Shown here: positions 8,044 to 18,694 of the stretch, one piece after another
Position numbering within the stretch: position 1 is the stretch's first letter
Layout: each line of letters starts with the position of its first letter
Source of the DNA: Mycobacterium sp. E1214
GTDB taxonomy: Bacteria; Actinomycetota; Actinomycetes; Mycobacteriales; Mycobacteriaceae
Direction: 5' to 3'
Length of the DNA stretch: 60,473 bases
Assembly: GCF_001666755.1 (NCBI RefSeq)
Contig: NZ_LZJC01000096.1
Span: 1 to 60,473, forward strand
Made by a program: the position numbers and the translations under genes
The notes under the pieces: generated by a model
What the model saw: only the letters and a program-made list of their open reading frames with translations
Told to the model about the DNA's origin: nothing
Databases searched by the model: none

Positions 8044-9765
8044 TCAGAACAGGAAATAACGTTGCGCCATGGGCAGTTCCGACGCCGGCTGCTCCTGCCA
8101 CACCTCGCCGTCGACCCGCACGGTGAACGTGTCCGGGTCCACCTGGATGTCGGGCAGCGCGTCGTTGAGCGGCAGCGCCGCCTTGCCGAGCCCGCTGGTG
8201 TCGCGCACCGGCGCCAGGCGACGGTTGACGGCGAGCCGTTCGGCCAGCCCGGCCTCGATCGCGTGCGGGGCGACAAAGTGCACCGAGGTGGCCGCCGCCG
8301 CTGCCGGCGCCGCACCGAACATCGGCCGCGGCAGAACCGGCTGCGGGGTGGGGATGGAGGCGTTGGCGTCACCCATCGCGGCCCAGGCGATCATGCCGCC
8401 CTTGAGCACCGCGTGCGGCCGGACCCCGAAGAACGCCGGTTCCCACAGCACCAGGTCGGCCAGCTTGCCCACCTCCACCGAGCCGATCTCGCCGTCCAGG
8501 CCATGCGAGATCGCCGGGCAGATGGTGTATTTCGCGACGTAACGGCGCACCCGGGCGTTGTCTGCGGCGCCGTCGCCGGGCAGTGCGCCCCGGCGGCGTT
8601 TCATGACGTGCGCGGTCTGCCAGGTGCGCAACACCACCTCGCCGATCCGACCCATCGCCTGCGAGTCGCTGCCGATCATCGAGATGGCGCCGATGTCGTG
8701 CAATAGATCCTCGGCCGCCATGGTCGAGGGCCGGATCCGGCTCTCGGCGAAGGCCAGATCCTCGGGCACCCTGGGGTTGAGGTGGTGGCAGACCATCAGC
8801 ATGTCCAGGTGCTCGTCGAGGGTGTTGACGGTGTGCGGACGCGTCGGATTCGTCGAACTGGGCAACACGTTGGGCTGGCCCGCGACCCTGATGATGTCGG
8901 GGGCGTGCCCGCCACCGGCCCCCTCGGTGTGGTAGGTGTGAATCGACCGGCCCGCGATCGCTGCCAGCGTGTCCTCGACGAAGCCGGTCTCGTTGAGCGT
9001 GTCGGTGTGCAGCGCCACCTGCACCCCGGCGGCGGCCGCCACGGTGAGGCACGCGTCGATGGCCGCCGGGGTCGATCCCCAGTCCTCGTGCAGCTTGAAA
9101 CCCGAGGCGCCGCCGCGTAATTGCTCCCACAGCGCCTCACCGTTGACGGTGTTGCCCTTGCCTAGCAGCGCGAAGTTCACCGGCCATCCGTCGAGCGCTT
9201 CCAGCATCCGGGCGAGGTGCCACGCGCCCGGGGTGACCGTGGTGGCCTTGCTGCCCTCGGCGGGTCCGGTGCCGCCGCCGATGATCGTGGTGATCCCGGC
9301 GCCGAGCGCCTCGTGCATGAGCTGCGGGCAGATCAGGTGCACGTGACAGTCGACGGCGCCGGCGGTCAGGATCCGGCCGTTGCCACCGATCACCTCGGTG
9401 GACGGGCCCACCACCAGGTCCGGGTGCACGCCGTCCATGGTGTCCGGGTTACCGGCTTTGCCGATGGCCACGATGCGGCCATCGCGAATACCGATGTCGG
9501 CCTTGATGATTCCCCAGTGGTCGACGATCACCGCGCCGGTGATCACGGTGTCGGGCGCGCCGTCGGCCCGCGAGGCCCGGCCCTGGCCCATCGACTCGCG
9601 CAGCACCTTGCCGCCGCCGAACACCGCCTCGTCACCGGCCAATCCCGGGCCGCCGCTGCGGTCTTCGGTGATCTCGATCAGCAAGTCGGTGTCCGCCAAC
9701 CGGATCCGGTCCCCGGTGGTAGGCCCGAACAGCGCCGCGTAGCGCGCCCGCGACAGCTGGGTCAT
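8044..9765 (-). CDS. ureC: Urease alpha subunit UreC
   Basis: Catalytic subunit hydrolysing urea to ammonia and carbamate at a di-nickel centre; 573 aa, normal length. Nickel ligands are seen in [10 protein letters not shown] (HxH), [10 protein letters not shown] and [15 protein letters not shown]. The carbamylated bridging lysine is in [12 protein letters not shown]. The mobile flap with catalytic Cys/His is [21 protein letters not shown], followed by the metal Asp region [15 protein letters not shown]. The start overlaps the ureB stop by 4 bases. Ammonia from urea serves nitrogen supply and acid resistance in mycobacteria. Confidence 0.98.
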   Translation of the reverse strand: MTQLSRARYAALFGPTTGDRIRLADTDLLIEITEDRSGGPGLAGDEAVFGGGKVLRESMGQGRASRADGAPDTVITGAVIVDHWGIIKADIGIRDGRIVAIGKAGNPDTMDGVHPDLVVGPSTEVIGGNGRILTAGAVDCHVHLICPQLMHEALGAGITTIIGGGTGPAEGSKATTVTPGAWHLARMLEALDGWPVNFALLGKGNTVNGEALWEQLRGGASGFKLHEDWGSTPAAIDACLTVAAAAGVQVALHTDTLNETGFVEDTLAAIAGRSIHTYHTEGAGGGHAPDIIRVAGQPNVLPSSTNPTRPHTVNTLDEHLDMLMVCHHLNPRVPEDLAFAESRIRPSTMAAEDLLHDIGAISMIGSDSQAMGRIGEVVLRTWQTAHVMKRRRGALPGDGAADNARVRRYVAKYTICPAISHGLDGEIGSVEVGKLADLVLWEPAFFGVRPHAVLKGGMIAWAAMGDANASIPTPQPVLPRPMFGAAPAAAAATSVHFVAPHAIEAGLAERLAVNRRLAPVRDTSGLGKAALPLNDALPDIQVDPDTFTVRVDGEVWQEQPASELPMAQRYFLF

Positions 9766-10076
9766 CGGGCGTCGAGCCGTCCGGGCGGAGCCAGGCTCAG
9801 GCCATGCACCTCGCGGCGGCCGCGCAGCGGTACCAGGCGCACCCGCAGGGACACACCGGGTTCGAAGCGCACGGCGGTGGCCGCCGGGACGTCGAGGCGG
9901 TACCCATGGGCGGCCGCGCGGTCGAAGGACAGCGCCGCGTTTGCCTGCGGGAGGTGCACGTGGCTACCGACCTGCACCGGCCGGTCACCGGTGTTGAGGA
10001 CGTCGACCTCGATGCGCTCGGCGCCCGCATTGATCTCGACATCGCCGCGGCCGTAGAGGATTTCGCCGGGAATCAT
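9762..10076 (-). CDS. ureB: Urease beta subunit UreB
   Basis: Small structural subunit of the urease trimer, 104 aa. It begins [18 protein letters not shown], the standard UreB opening (PGE..). Other family segments are [47 protein letters not shown] and the closing [19 protein letters not shown]. The start overlaps the ureA stop and the end overlaps ureC, each by 4 bases, so A-B-C are translationally coupled. Confidence 0.96.
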   Translation of the reverse strand: MIPGEILYGRGDVEINAGAERIEVDVLNTGDRPVQVGSHVHLPQANAALSFDRAAAHGYRLDVPAATAVRFEPGVSLRVRLVPLRGRREVHGLSLAPPGRLDAR

Positions 10077-10375
10077 GCGATCGGGTGGTGCACGGTGACC
10101 AACTTGGTGCCGTCCGGGAACGTCGCCTCCACCTGCACGTCGTCGAGCATCTCCGGCACCCCGTCCATGACGTCGTCGCGGCCGAGCACATCGCAGCCGC
10201 TGGCCATCAGCTCGGCGACGCTGCGCCCGTCGCGCGCGCCTTCGAGGATGTGATCGGTGATGAGGGCCACCGCTTCCGGGTGGTTGAGCCGGAGCCCGCG
10301 GGCCCGGCGGCGGCGAGCCAGCTCGGCGGCGTAGGACAGCAGCAACCGCTCCTGCTCGTGCGGCGTCAGGCGCAT
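10073..10375 (-). CDS. ureA: Urease gamma subunit UreA
   Basis: Smallest urease structural subunit, 100 aa, the usual length. It starts [54 protein letters not shown] and [20 protein letters not shown] follow as expected. ATG 10375 is chosen because it yields exactly the family N-terminus; the longer upstream frame (to 10687) overlaps the thioesterase gene and is not real. Heads the structural genes, 56 bases after the thioesterase stop. Confidence 0.95.
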   Translation of the reverse strand: MRLTPHEQERLLLSYAAELARRRRARGLRLNHPEAVALITDHILEGARDGRSVAELMASGCDVLGRDDVMDGVPEMLDDVQVEATFPDGTKLVTVHHPIA

Positions 10376-10431
10376 ATCCCGAAATCCTGCCATGCCGGGG
10401 CGTGCGGCGCTGTGACGGCCGCCCTCTGTGC

Positions 10432-10851
10432 TCAGCCCCTGGGCTCGAGGTTTTGCAGGCGCACCTGGCCCCGGGCGATCACCCGGTCGTCGCTGTCGGT
10501 GATGGTCACCGACCACAGCTGCTGGCGGCGCCCGCGATGGATGGGCTCGGCCGCACCGAACACCTTCCCGGAGCCGATGGACCGCAGGAAATCGGTGTTG
10601 TTGTTGACGCCCACCACGTCGCCGCCGCCGTGTTCGGCGAGCCAGAGGTGCGCGGCGACGCTGGCCAGGCTCTCCACCATCGAGCAATAAACGCCACCGT
10701 GCACCAAACCCATCGGCTGCAGCAGCTTGGGTGACACCTCGAGTTCGGCGCGCACGCCGTCGGGACCGAGTTCGGTGTAGCGCAGCCCGATCTCGTCGTC
10801 GAACGGCGCGCTGAAATCCGGGGGGATGCTGGATTGCGGGGGCACTGACAC
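10432..10851 (-). CDS. PaaI-like hotdog thioesterase (Rv1847-like)
   Basis: A 139-aa single hotdog-fold protein of the PaaI/acyl-CoA thioesterase family. The signature is [28 protein letters not shown] (residues about 42-68), containing the HGG substrate-binding turn. [37 protein letters not shown] then forms the long strand. Probably hydrolyses an acyl- or aryl-CoA; substrate unknown. GTG 10851 matches the family length; GTG 10845 has better spacing to AGGA and is a valid alternative. It heads the urease operon. Its transcript would come through the iron-box promoter and the sRNA terminator upstream, so expression may be iron-linked read-through. Confidence 0.85.
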   Translation of the reverse strand: MSVPPQSSIPPDFSAPFDDEIGLRYTELGPDGVRAELEVSPKLLQPMGLVHGGVYCSMVESLASVAAHLWLAEHGGGDVVGVNNNTDFLRSIGSGKVFGAAEPIHRGRRQQLWSVTITDSDDRVIARGQVRLQNLEPRG

Positions 10852-10921
10852 GTTCCTGTGTCTACACCATCGGGCGGCGCCGACGGCCCCGGGCATCGGC
10901 GAAAAGGCCTGTCAGCCCCCG

Positions 10922-11025
10922 AGAAACGGCTGAGCCCCGTGCCACGAAGGCACGGGGCTCGCCGATCGAGTGGACCGGGGGTCTCAGCAGCCCTCTGGAC
11001 ACTCACGCGGTCCGTATCGCTCGAC
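10922..11025 (-). ncRNA. mrsI: MrsI-like iron-responsive small RNA
   Basis: A roughly 104-nt RNA predicted from signals alone. The promoter and IdeR box end about 7 nt before 11025. An outer stem pairs 11020-11024 with 10966-10970, and an inner stem pairs 11008-11013 (GGACCG on the RNA) with 10972-10977 (CGGUCC). A 12-bp terminator hairpin follows at 10932-10960 with a weak U run. In M. tuberculosis the iron-starvation sRNA MrsI (ncRv11846) is encoded in the same blaI/Rv1847 gap, same strand as Rv1847, under IdeR control. Position, promoter and architecture therefore identify this as its probable orthologue. The 5' end is inferred; sequence identity was not computed. Confidence 0.72.
10932..10960 (-). 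terminator. Strong intrinsic terminator hairpin of the MrsI-like RNA
   Basis: A perfect 12-bp inverted repeat (GAGCCCCGTGCC at 10932-10943, its complement at 10949-10960) with a 5-nt loop. On the minus strand it is followed by AGCCGTTTCTC, a short T run. It lies between the iron-box promoter and the thioesterase start, so it would end the sRNA and let only read-through reach the urease operon. Confidence 0.7.
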
Positions 11026-11031
11026 CCGTTC

Positions 11032-11061
11032 AATATAGGCAAGGCTGCCCTAACTTTGCAA
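11032..11061 (-). promoter_or_regulatory. IdeR-controlled promoter (iron box 11035-11053)
   Basis: On the minus strand there is a -35 TTGCAA (11061-11056), an 18-bp spacer and a -10 TATATT (11037-11032). Within it, ATAGGCAAGGCTGCCCTAA (plus strand, 11035-11053) matches 14 of 19 positions of the IdeR consensus TTAGGTTAGGCTAACCTAA. An iron-loaded IdeR here would cover the spacer and -10 and block transcription, giving induction on iron starvation. Confidence 0.75.
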
Positions 11062-11213
11062 GCGTATTGTTCACATTGCTTACTCGCGGCTTGCTCGCGC
11101 CGTTCTCGTCGGCGCCGAGCGGTCGGCCGGCGGCGTCGTTGGCCGATTTTCGGTACGACCGTCGGTAGTAAGCCGGAGTACGCTGGTTCCGACGCTCAGG
11201 AGATGAACGAACT

Positions 11214-11633
11214 ATGGCCAAACTGACTCGGCTGGGAGACCTCGAACGGGCCGTGATGGACCACCTGTGGTCCGCGGCGGAGCCGCAGACCGTCCGCCAG
11301 GTCCACGAGGCGTTGGCGGCGCAGCGCGAGCTCGCGTACACGACGGTCATGACGGTCCTGCAGCGCTTGGCCAAGAAGAACCTCGTGTCGCAGATCCGCG
11401 ACGACCGCGCGCACCGCTACGCGGCGGTGCACGGGCGCGACGAATTGGTGGCCGGCCTGATGGTCGACGCCCTGGCCCAGGCCGAGGACTCCGGCAGCCG
11501 GCAGGCCGCGCTGGTGCACTTCGTCGAACGGGTCGGCGCCGACGAGGCGGCGGCCCTGCGCCGCGCGCTCTCTGAGTTGGAGGCCAATCAGCGCAAGAAC
11601 ACCCCGTCTGCTGGCGCGGCGCCGGAGGGCTGA
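11214..11633 (+). CDS. blaI: BlaI/MecI-family penicillinase repressor
   Basis: A 139-aa winged-helix repressor. The DNA-binding half runs from LGDLERAVMDHLWSAAEPQTVRQVHEALAAQRELAYTTVMTVLQRLAKKNLVSQI (residues about 5-60), the BlaI recognition helix region. The C-terminal half is the dimerisation domain. In M. tuberculosis the orthologue (Rv1846c) represses beta-lactamase and respiratory genes and dissociates on beta-lactam stress. Start ATG 11214 follows CAGGAGATGAACGAACT. Next gene, 14 bases on, is the M56 peptidase that could act as its sensor-protease. The 160 nt between this gene and the iron box hold its promoter, but I could not assign elements confidently. Confidence 0.92.
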   Translation: MAKLTRLGDLERAVMDHLWSAAEPQTVRQVHEALAAQRELAYTTVMTVLQRLAKKNLVSQIRDDRAHRYAAVHGRDELVAGLMVDALAQAEDSGSRQAALVHFVERVGADEAAALRRALSELEANQRKNTPSAGAAPEG

Positions 11634-11647
11634 GGGAGAATGACGGT

Positions 11648-12595
11648 GTGTCCGCGCTGGCCTTCACCATTCTTGCGGGGCTGCTAGCCGGCCCGGCGCC
11701 GGCGGTGTTGGCACGCAGCCGGTGGCCGATGCGGGCACCGCGGGCCGCTCTCGTCCTGTGGCAGGCCATCGCGCTGGCCGCGGTCCTCTCCGCGTTCAGC
11801 GCCGGCATCGCGATCGCCACCCGCCTGCTGATGCCCGGACCCGACGGCCGCCCCACCGCCAGCGTCGTCGGCGCCGCCGGCCGGCTCGGCTGGCCGCTGT
11901 GGGCGGCCTACATCACCGTGTTCGCGCTAACCGTGGTGGTCGGCGCCCGGCTCATGGTCGCCATCGTGCGCGTCGCCATCGCCAACCGGCGCCGCCGGGC
12001 GCACCACCGCATGGTGGTCGACCTCGTCGGGGTGGACCACGGCACGGCGCGGCAACCGTGCGCCAAGACCCGCGCCCTGCGGGTGCTGGATGTCGCGCAG
12101 CCGCTGGCCTACTGCCTGCCCGGGGTGCGCAGCCGCGTCGTGGTCAGCGAGGGCGCGTTGAGCACCCTGGCCGACGCCGAGGTCGACGCCATCCTCACCC
12201 ACGAGCGGGCCCACCTGCGGGCGCGCCACGACCTGGTGCTCGAGGCGTTCACCGCCGTGCACGCCGCCTTCCCCCGGCTGGTGCGCAGCGCCAACGCGCT
12301 GGGCGCGGTGCAGTTGCTGGTCGAGCTGCTCGCCGACGACGCCGCGGTGCGCGCCGCTGGTCGCGCTCCCCTGGCCCGGGCGCTCGTCGCCTGCGCGACG
12401 GGGCGCGCGCCGTCGGGCGCGCTGGCCGTCGGCGGCCCGAGCACCGTGCTGCGCGTCCGGCGGCTGTCGGGACAGGGCAACAGCCTGCCGCTCGCGGCGG
12501 CCGCCTACGTGGCCGCGGTGGCGGTTTTCGTGGTGCCCACCATCGCCCTGGCCGTGCCGTGGCTCACCGAGCTGCGGCGGCTGTTCAACCTGTAG
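11648..12595 (+). CDS. M56-family membrane metalloprotease (BlaR-type, no penicillin-binding domain)
   Basis: A 315-aa integral membrane zinc peptidase of family M56, the protease half of BlaR1/MecR1. The zinc site is HERAH within ILTHERAHLRARHDLVLEAFT (about residues 185-205). Membrane segments lie near the N-terminus (ALAFTILAGLLAGPAPAVLA), at about 30-55, 80-110 and the C-terminus (AAYVAAVAVFVVPTIALAVPWL). The extracellular beta-lactam sensor domain of BlaR1 is absent, so the signal that triggers it is unknown. Start is a GTG 14 bases after blaI, which fits one operon: the peptidase may cleave or free BlaI. Confidence 0.85.
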   Translation: MSALAFTILAGLLAGPAPAVLARSRWPMRAPRAALVLWQAIALAAVLSAFSAGIAIATRLLMPGPDGRPTASVVGAAGRLGWPLWAAYITVFALTVVVGARLMVAIVRVAIANRRRRAHHRMVVDLVGVDHGTARQPCAKTRALRVLDVAQPLAYCLPGVRSRVVVSEGALSTLADAEVDAILTHERAHLRARHDLVLEAFTAVHAAFPRLVRSANALGAVQLLVELLADDAAVRAAGRAPLARALVACATGRAPSGALAVGGPSTVLRVRRLSGQGNSLPLAAAAYVAAVAVFVVPTIALAVPWLTELRRLFNL

Positions 12596-12695
12596 GCCAG
12601 CGGCGGACAAACACTTTGGCGGACCACCGCCGCCCTGTGTCAGAGTGTGTCGGCAAGCTTGTCGCAGCACTCCCCGCCGACCGAGAGGCGAAGAC

Positions 12696-14165
12696 ATGAG
12701 TTCGTCCGATGCACAACCTGGTTCCACGACCGGCACCGCGCAGATCGGCGTCACCGGCCTGGCCGTGATGGGCTCGAACCTCGCCCGCAACTTCGCCCGG
12801 CACGGGTACACCGTTGCGCTGCACAACCGCTCGGTCGCCAAGACCGACGCGCTGCTCAAAGAGCACGGCGACGACGGCAACTTCGTCCGCTCCGAGACCA
12901 TCGAGGAATTCCTGGACGCGCTGGAGAAGCCGCGCCGGGTGATCATCATGGTCAAGGCCGGTGACCCCACCGACGCCGTCATCAACGAGCTCGCCGACGC
13001 CATGGAAGACGGTGACATCATCATCGACGGCGGCAACGCGCTCTACACCGACACCATCCGCCGCGAGAAGGCGATCCGCGAGCGCGGCCTGCACTTCGTC
13101 GGCGCCGGCATCTCCGGTGGCGAGGAGGGGGCGCTGAACGGGCCGTCGATCATGCCCGGCGGACCCGCCGAGTCCTACAAGTCGCTGGGCCCGCTGCTCG
13201 AGGAGATCTCCGCCCACGTCGACGGCGTGCCGTGCTGCACCCACATCGGCCCGGACGGGGCCGGGCACTTCGTCAAGATGGTGCACAACGGCATCGAGTA
13301 CTCCGACATGCAGCTGATCGGCGAGGCCTACCAGCTGCTGCGCGACGGCCTGGGCAAGACCGCGCCCGAGATCGCCGACGTGTTCGCCGAATGGAACAAC
13401 GGCGACCTGGACAGCTTCCTGATCGAGATCACCGCGCAGGTGCTGCGCCAGACCGACGCGAAGACCGGCAAGCCGCTCGTCGACGTCATCCTCGACGAGG
13501 CCGAGCAGAAGGGCACCGGCCGCTGGACCGTGAAGTCGGCGCTCGACCTCGGGGTGCCGGTGACCGGCATCGCCGAGGCGGTGTTCGCCCGCGCACTGTC
13601 CGGCTCGGTGGCCCAGCGCAAGGCGACCACCGGCCTGGCTTCGGGCAAGCTCGGCGAAAAGCCCAGCGACGCAGCGCAATTCATTGACGACGTGAGCAAG
13701 GCGCTGTACGCGTCGAAGATCATCGCCTACGCCCAGGGCTTCAACCAGATCCAGGCCGGCAGCGCCGAATACGACTGGGGCATCACCCCGGGCGACATGG
13801 CCACCATCTGGCGGGGCGGCTGCATCATCAGGGCCAAGTTCCTCAATCGGATCAAGGAGGCGTTCGACGAGAACCCCGACCTGCCGAGTTTGATCGTGGC
13901 GCCCTATTTCCGCAGCGCTATCGAGGACTCCATCGACAGCTGGCGCCGCGTCGTCGTCACGGCCACCGAGCTGGGCATCCCGATCCCGGGATTCTCCTCG
14001 GCGCTGTCCTACTACGACGCGCTGCGCACCGAGCGGCTGCCGGCGGCGCTGACGCAGGGCCTGCGCGACTTCTTCGGCGCGCACACCTACGGCCGCATCG
14101 ACGCCGAGCCCGACAAGCGTTTCCACACGCTGTGGAGCGGCGACCGCAGCGAAGTGCCCGCCTAG
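12696..14165 (+). CDS. gnd1: 6-phosphogluconate dehydrogenase, decarboxylating
   Basis: Pentose-phosphate pathway enzyme converting 6-phosphogluconate to ribulose-5-phosphate with NADP reduction; 489 aa. The nucleotide fold is IGVTGLAVMGSNLARNFARHGYTVALHNRS (residues about 14-43). The substrate and catalytic segments are GGNALYTDT, GAGISGGEEGALNGPSIMPGG and FVKMVHNGIEYSDMQLIGEAY, with catalytic Lys and Asn/His. The C-terminal tail HTYGRID..FHTLWSGDRSE is the dimer-partner tail of the long Gnd form. Start ATG 12696 follows GAGAGGCGAAGAC; the 12645 start is upstream of the family N-terminus. Confidence 0.96.
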   Translation: MSSSDAQPGSTTGTAQIGVTGLAVMGSNLARNFARHGYTVALHNRSVAKTDALLKEHGDDGNFVRSETIEEFLDALEKPRRVIIMVKAGDPTDAVINELADAMEDGDIIIDGGNALYTDTIRREKAIRERGLHFVGAGISGGEEGALNGPSIMPGGPAESYKSLGPLLEEISAHVDGVPCCTHIGPDGAGHFVKMVHNGIEYSDMQLIGEAYQLLRDGLGKTAPEIADVFAEWNNGDLDSFLIEITAQVLRQTDAKTGKPLVDVILDEAEQKGTGRWTVKSALDLGVPVTGIAEAVFARALSGSVAQRKATTGLASGKLGEKPSDAAQFIDDVSKALYASKIIAYAQGFNQIQAGSAEYDWGITPGDMATIWRGGCIIRAKFLNRIKEAFDENPDLPSLIVAPYFRSAIEDSIDSWRRVVVTATELGIPIPGFSSALSYYDALRTERLPAALTQGLRDFFGAHTYGRIDAEPDKRFHTLWSGDRSEVPA

Positions 14166-14172
14166 CGGGTAG

Positions 14173-15654
<1,482 letters not shown>

Positions 15655-15673
15655 CTTCGCGCCGCCCGGGTAG

Positions 15674-15692
15674 TAAGGCTAGCCTTGCCTAA
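15674..15692. promoter_or_regulatory. IdeR iron box upstream of mbtL
   Basis: Read on the minus strand, TTAGGCAAGGCTAGCCTTA matches 15 of 19 positions of the IdeR consensus. It lies 24 bases before the mbtL ATG, where bound IdeR would overlap the promoter. The mbt-2 genes of M. tuberculosis are known IdeR-repressed genes, so iron-starvation induction is expected. Confidence 0.82.
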
Positions 15693-15716
15693 CGGGAGCT
15701 GTTAACGTACTGCGCC

Positions 15717-15974
15717 ATGACCTCCTCGCCCTCGACCGCCGTCCACGACGCGGTGCTGAGCATCCTGCGTGATGAACTCAACGTCGACATGAGCCGTGTC
15801 ACCCGCGACGCGCGGTTGGTCGACGACGTCGGCCTCGACTCCGTGGCGTTCGCCGTCGGCATGGTGGCCATCGAGGAGCGGCTGGGCGTGTCCCTGACCG
15901 AGGAGGAACTCCTGAACTGCGACACCGTGGGCGACTTGCAGGCCGCGGTCGCGTCCAGGTATCGCGATGAGTAA
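15717..15974 (+). CDS. mbtL: Mycobactin acyl carrier protein MbtL
   Basis: An 85-aa acyl carrier protein that carries the fatty acyl chain destined for the mycobactin lysine. The phosphopantetheine serine is in [16 protein letters not shown] (Ser at about residue 41). Helix III is [23 protein letters not shown]. Start ATG 15717 gives the family length. It overlaps mbtM by 8 bases, so the carrier and its loading enzyme are co-translated. First gene of mbtL-mbtM-mbtN (the mbt-2 cluster, Rv1344-46 in M. tuberculosis), directly behind an IdeR iron box. Confidence 0.93.
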   Translation: MTSSPSTAVHDAVLSILRDELNVDMSRVTRDARLVDDVGLDSVAFAVGMVAIEERLGVSLTEEELLNCDTVGDLQAAVASRYRDE

Positions 15975-17520
15975 GCTCGCCGCCGCGCTGAGCGCGGCGA
16001 TGCGCACGGCGCCCACCGACCTCGTGGTGCTGGACCGCGAATCGTCGACGTGGCGCCGCCACCCCTGGCCCGAGGTGCACGGCCTGGCCGAGGCCGTGGC
16101 CGCCTGGCTGCAGGACCGCGACCAGCCGCCCGCCGTCGGGCTGGTCGGCGAGCCCACCGTCGAATTCGTCGCCGCCCTGCAGGGTGCGTGGCTCGCGGGC
16201 GCGAGCGTGGCGATCCTGCCCGGGCCGGTGCGCGGCGCCGAGGCTCGGCGCTGGGCAGAGGCGACCTTGACCCGGTTCGTCGGCGTCGGCGTGCGCACGG
16301 TGCTGAGCCACGGCGGTTACCTGGACGGGTTGCAGGCGCTGCACCCCGACGGCCTGGGCGACGTGGTGGTCGAGGATCTCGCCGCCGCGACGCGGGGTGG
16401 TCGCTCGCCCGGCGCCCCCGCGCCGACGTCGAATCCGGCGATCCTGCAGGGCACGGCCGGCTCGACCGGCACACCCAAGACCGCGGCCCTGTCGCCCGGC
16501 GCCGTGCTGGCCAACCTGCGCGGCCTCAACCGGCGGTTGTCGGTGACCGCGGCGGACGTCGGCTGCTCGTGGTTGCCGCTGTACCACGACATGGGCCTGT
16601 CGTTCCTGCTGGCGTCGGCGTTGGGCCAGATGTCGCTGTGGCTGGCGCCCACCGCGGCGTTCACCGCCTCGCCGTTTCGGTGGCTGGGCTGGCTCGCCCA
16701 GAGCGGCGCCACGATCACCGCGGCGCCCAACTTCGCCTACAACATCGTCGGCAAGTACGCCCGGCGCGTCTCCGACGTCGACCTGGGCGCGGTGCGGGTG
16801 GCCATCAACGGCGGCGAACCCATCGACTGCGAGGGCTTTCAGCGCTTCGCCGACACCATGGCGCCGTTCGGCTTCGACGCGGGGGCGGCGACCCCCTCCT
16901 ACGGGCTCGCCGAGTCGACCTGCGCGGTGGCCGTCCCGGCGCCCGGCACCGGGTTGCGCGTCGACGTCGTCACCGACGCCACCGGGACGCACCGGCGCGC
17001 GGCTCTGGGCGAAACGATCCCCGGCACCGAGATCCGCATCGCGCCGAGCGAGGACGGGATCGGCGAGATCGAGATCCGCGGCGCCTCGCTGATGGACGGC
17101 TACCTCGGCCACGACGCGCTCGACCCCGCGGCCTGGTTTCCCACGGGCGATCTCGGCTTTGTCGGCGACCACGGCGTGGTGGTTTGCGGCCGGGCCAAGG
17201 AGATCATCTCCATCGCGGGGCGCAACGTCTTCCCCACCGAGATCGAGTCGGTCGCCGCGCGGGTCCGCGGGGTGCGCGAGGGCGCGGTGGTGGCGCTGGG
17301 CACCGGCGCGCGGACGGCGCGGCCGGGGCTGGTGGTCGCCGCCGAATTCCGCGGACCCGATCAGGAGGGCGCCCGCGCCGAGGTCATTCAGCGCGTCGCC
17401 TCGGTGTGCGGGGTGGTGCCGTCCGACGTGGTGTTCCTGGCGCCGGGGTCGCTGCCCCGCACCTCATCGGGCAAACTGCGCCGCCTTGAGGTGCGGCGTT
17501 CGCTGGAGGCGGTGGACTGA
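15967..17520 (+). CDS. mbtM: Fatty acyl-AMP ligase MbtM (FadD33)
   Basis: Adenylates a long-chain fatty acid and transfers it to MbtL; 517 aa, ANL superfamily. The phosphate-binding A3 motif is [17 protein letters not shown] (about residues 158-174). A5 is [13 protein letters not shown]7 [17 protein letters not shown], and the closing lysine motif [17 protein letters not shown] contains the catalytic A10 Lys. The absence of a CoA-ligase-type surface and the neighbouring ACP indicate a fatty acyl-AMP ligase. Start ATG 15967 lies inside the mbtL 3' end. Makes the mycobactin membrane-anchoring acyl chain together with MbtN and MbtK. Confidence 0.92.
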   Translation: MSKLAAALSAAMRTAPTDLVVLDRESSTWRRHPWPEVHGLAEAVAAWLQDRDQPPAVGLVGEPTVEFVAALQGAWLAGASVAILPGPVRGAEARRWAEATLTRFVGVGVRTVLSHGGYLDGLQALHPDGLGDVVVEDLAAATRGGRSPGAPAPTSNPAILQGTAGSTGTPKTAALSPGAVLANLRGLNRRLSVTAADVGCSWLPLYHDMGLSFLLASALGQMSLWLAPTAAFTASPFRWLGWLAQSGATITAAPNFAYNIVGKYARRVSDVDLGAVRVAINGGEPIDCEGFQRFADTMAPFGFDAGAATPSYGLAESTCAVAVPAPGTGLRVDVVTDATGTHRRAALGETIPGTEIRIAPSEDGIGEIEIRGASLMDGYLGHDALDPAAWFPTGDLGFVGDHGVVVCGRAKEIISIAGRNVFPTEIESVAARVRGVREGAVVALGTGARTARPGLVVAAEFRGPDQEGARAEVIQRVASVCGVVPSDVVFLAPGSLPRTSSGKLRRLEVRRSLEAVD

Positions 17521-17521
17521 C

Positions 17522-18694
17522 ATGACGCTCACCGATGCGGCCGGCGTCGGGCTCGCCGACTACCGCGCCCTGCTCGCCGACGCCTTCGATCAGCGCGTCG
17601 TCTCCTGGACCGCTGACGCCGAGGCGCGGCAACGATTCCCGCGCGAGGTGATCGAGCATCTGGGCGCGGCCGGGGTGTTCAGCGAGAAGTGGGCCGACGG
17701 CGCGCTGCCCGACGTCGGCAAACTGATCGAACTCGCCTTCGCCCTGGGCCGGCTGTCGTCGGCGGGCATCGGCGTGGGGGTCAGCCTGCACGATTCGGCG
17801 ATCGCCATCCTGCGCCGCTTCGGCAAGTCCCCGTACTTGAAGGACGTCGGCGAGCGGGCGATCCGCGGCCAGGCCGTGTTGTGCATCGGCGCCTCCGAGG
17901 AGTCGGGGGGCTCCGATCTGCAGATCGTGCACACCGAAATGCGTTCTCGCGACGGTGGTTTCGACGTCCGCGGGATCAAGAAATTCGTGTCGCTGGCGCC
18001 GATCGCCGACCACATCATGGTGGTGGCGCGCAGCGTCGACCATGACCCGTCCAGCCGGCACGGCAACGTGGCCGTCATCGCCGTTCCGGCCGCGCAGGTG
18101 CGCGTGCAGGCGCCGTACGCCAAGGTCGGCGCCGGGCCGCTGGACACCGCCGCCGTGCACATCGACACCTGGGTGCCCGCCGAAGCGCTGGTCGCGCGGG
18201 CCGGCACCGGCCTGGCGGCCATCAGCTGGGGCTTGGCCCACGAACGGATGTCCATCGCCGGGCAGATCGCGGCGTCGTGCCAACGCGCCATCGGAATCAC
18301 GTTGGCGCGCATGATGACTCGGCGACAGTTCGGGGCCACGCTGTTCGAGCACCAGGCGCTGCGGTTGCGGATGGCCGACCTGCAGGCGCGCGTCGACCTG
18401 CTGCGCCACGGGCTGCACGGCATCGCGGCCCAGGGCAGGCTGGACCTGCGCGCGGCCGCGGGCGTCAAGGTGACAGCCGCCCGCCTCGGCGAAGAGGTGA
18501 TCTCCGAATGCATGCACATCTTCGGCGGCGCCGGCTATCTTGTCGATGAGACGCCGCTGGGCCGGTGGTGGCGCGACATGAAACTCGCCCGCGTCGGCGG
18601 CGGCACCGACGAGGTGCTCTGGGAACTGGTGGCAGCCGGGATGACGGCCGACCACGACGGCTACGCGTCGGTGCTCGGAGATTCCCAGGCGTAG
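17522..18694 (+). CDS. mbtN: Acyl-ACP dehydrogenase MbtN (FadE14)
   Basis: FAD-dependent acyl-ACP dehydrogenase that introduces the alpha,beta double bond in the mycobactin acyl chain; 390 aa. Family marks are [22 protein letters not shown] (flavin/substrate loop), [51 protein letters not shown] and [41 protein letters not shown]. Start ATG 17522, two bases after the mbtM stop (TGACATG). The last 34 bases overlap the 3' end of convergent mbtK, so the two reading frames share coding DNA on opposite strands. Confidence 0.92.
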   Translation: MTLTDAAGVGLADYRALLADAFDQRVVSWTADAEARQRFPREVIEHLGAAGVFSEKWADGALPDVGKLIELAFALGRLSSAGIGVGVSLHDSAIAILRRFGKSPYLKDVGERAIRGQAVLCIGASEESGGSDLQIVHTEMRSRDGGFDVRGIKKFVSLAPIADHIMVVARSVDHDPSSRHGNVAVIAVPAAQVRVQAPYAKVGAGPLDTAAVHIDTWVPAEALVARAGTGLAAISWGLAHERMSIAGQIAASCQRAIGITLARMMTRRQFGATLFEHQALRLRMADLQARVDLLRHGLHGIAAQGRLDLRAAAGVKVTAARLGEEVISECMHIFGGAGYLVDETPLGRWWRDMKLARVGGGTDEVLWELVAAGMTADHDGYASVLGDSQA

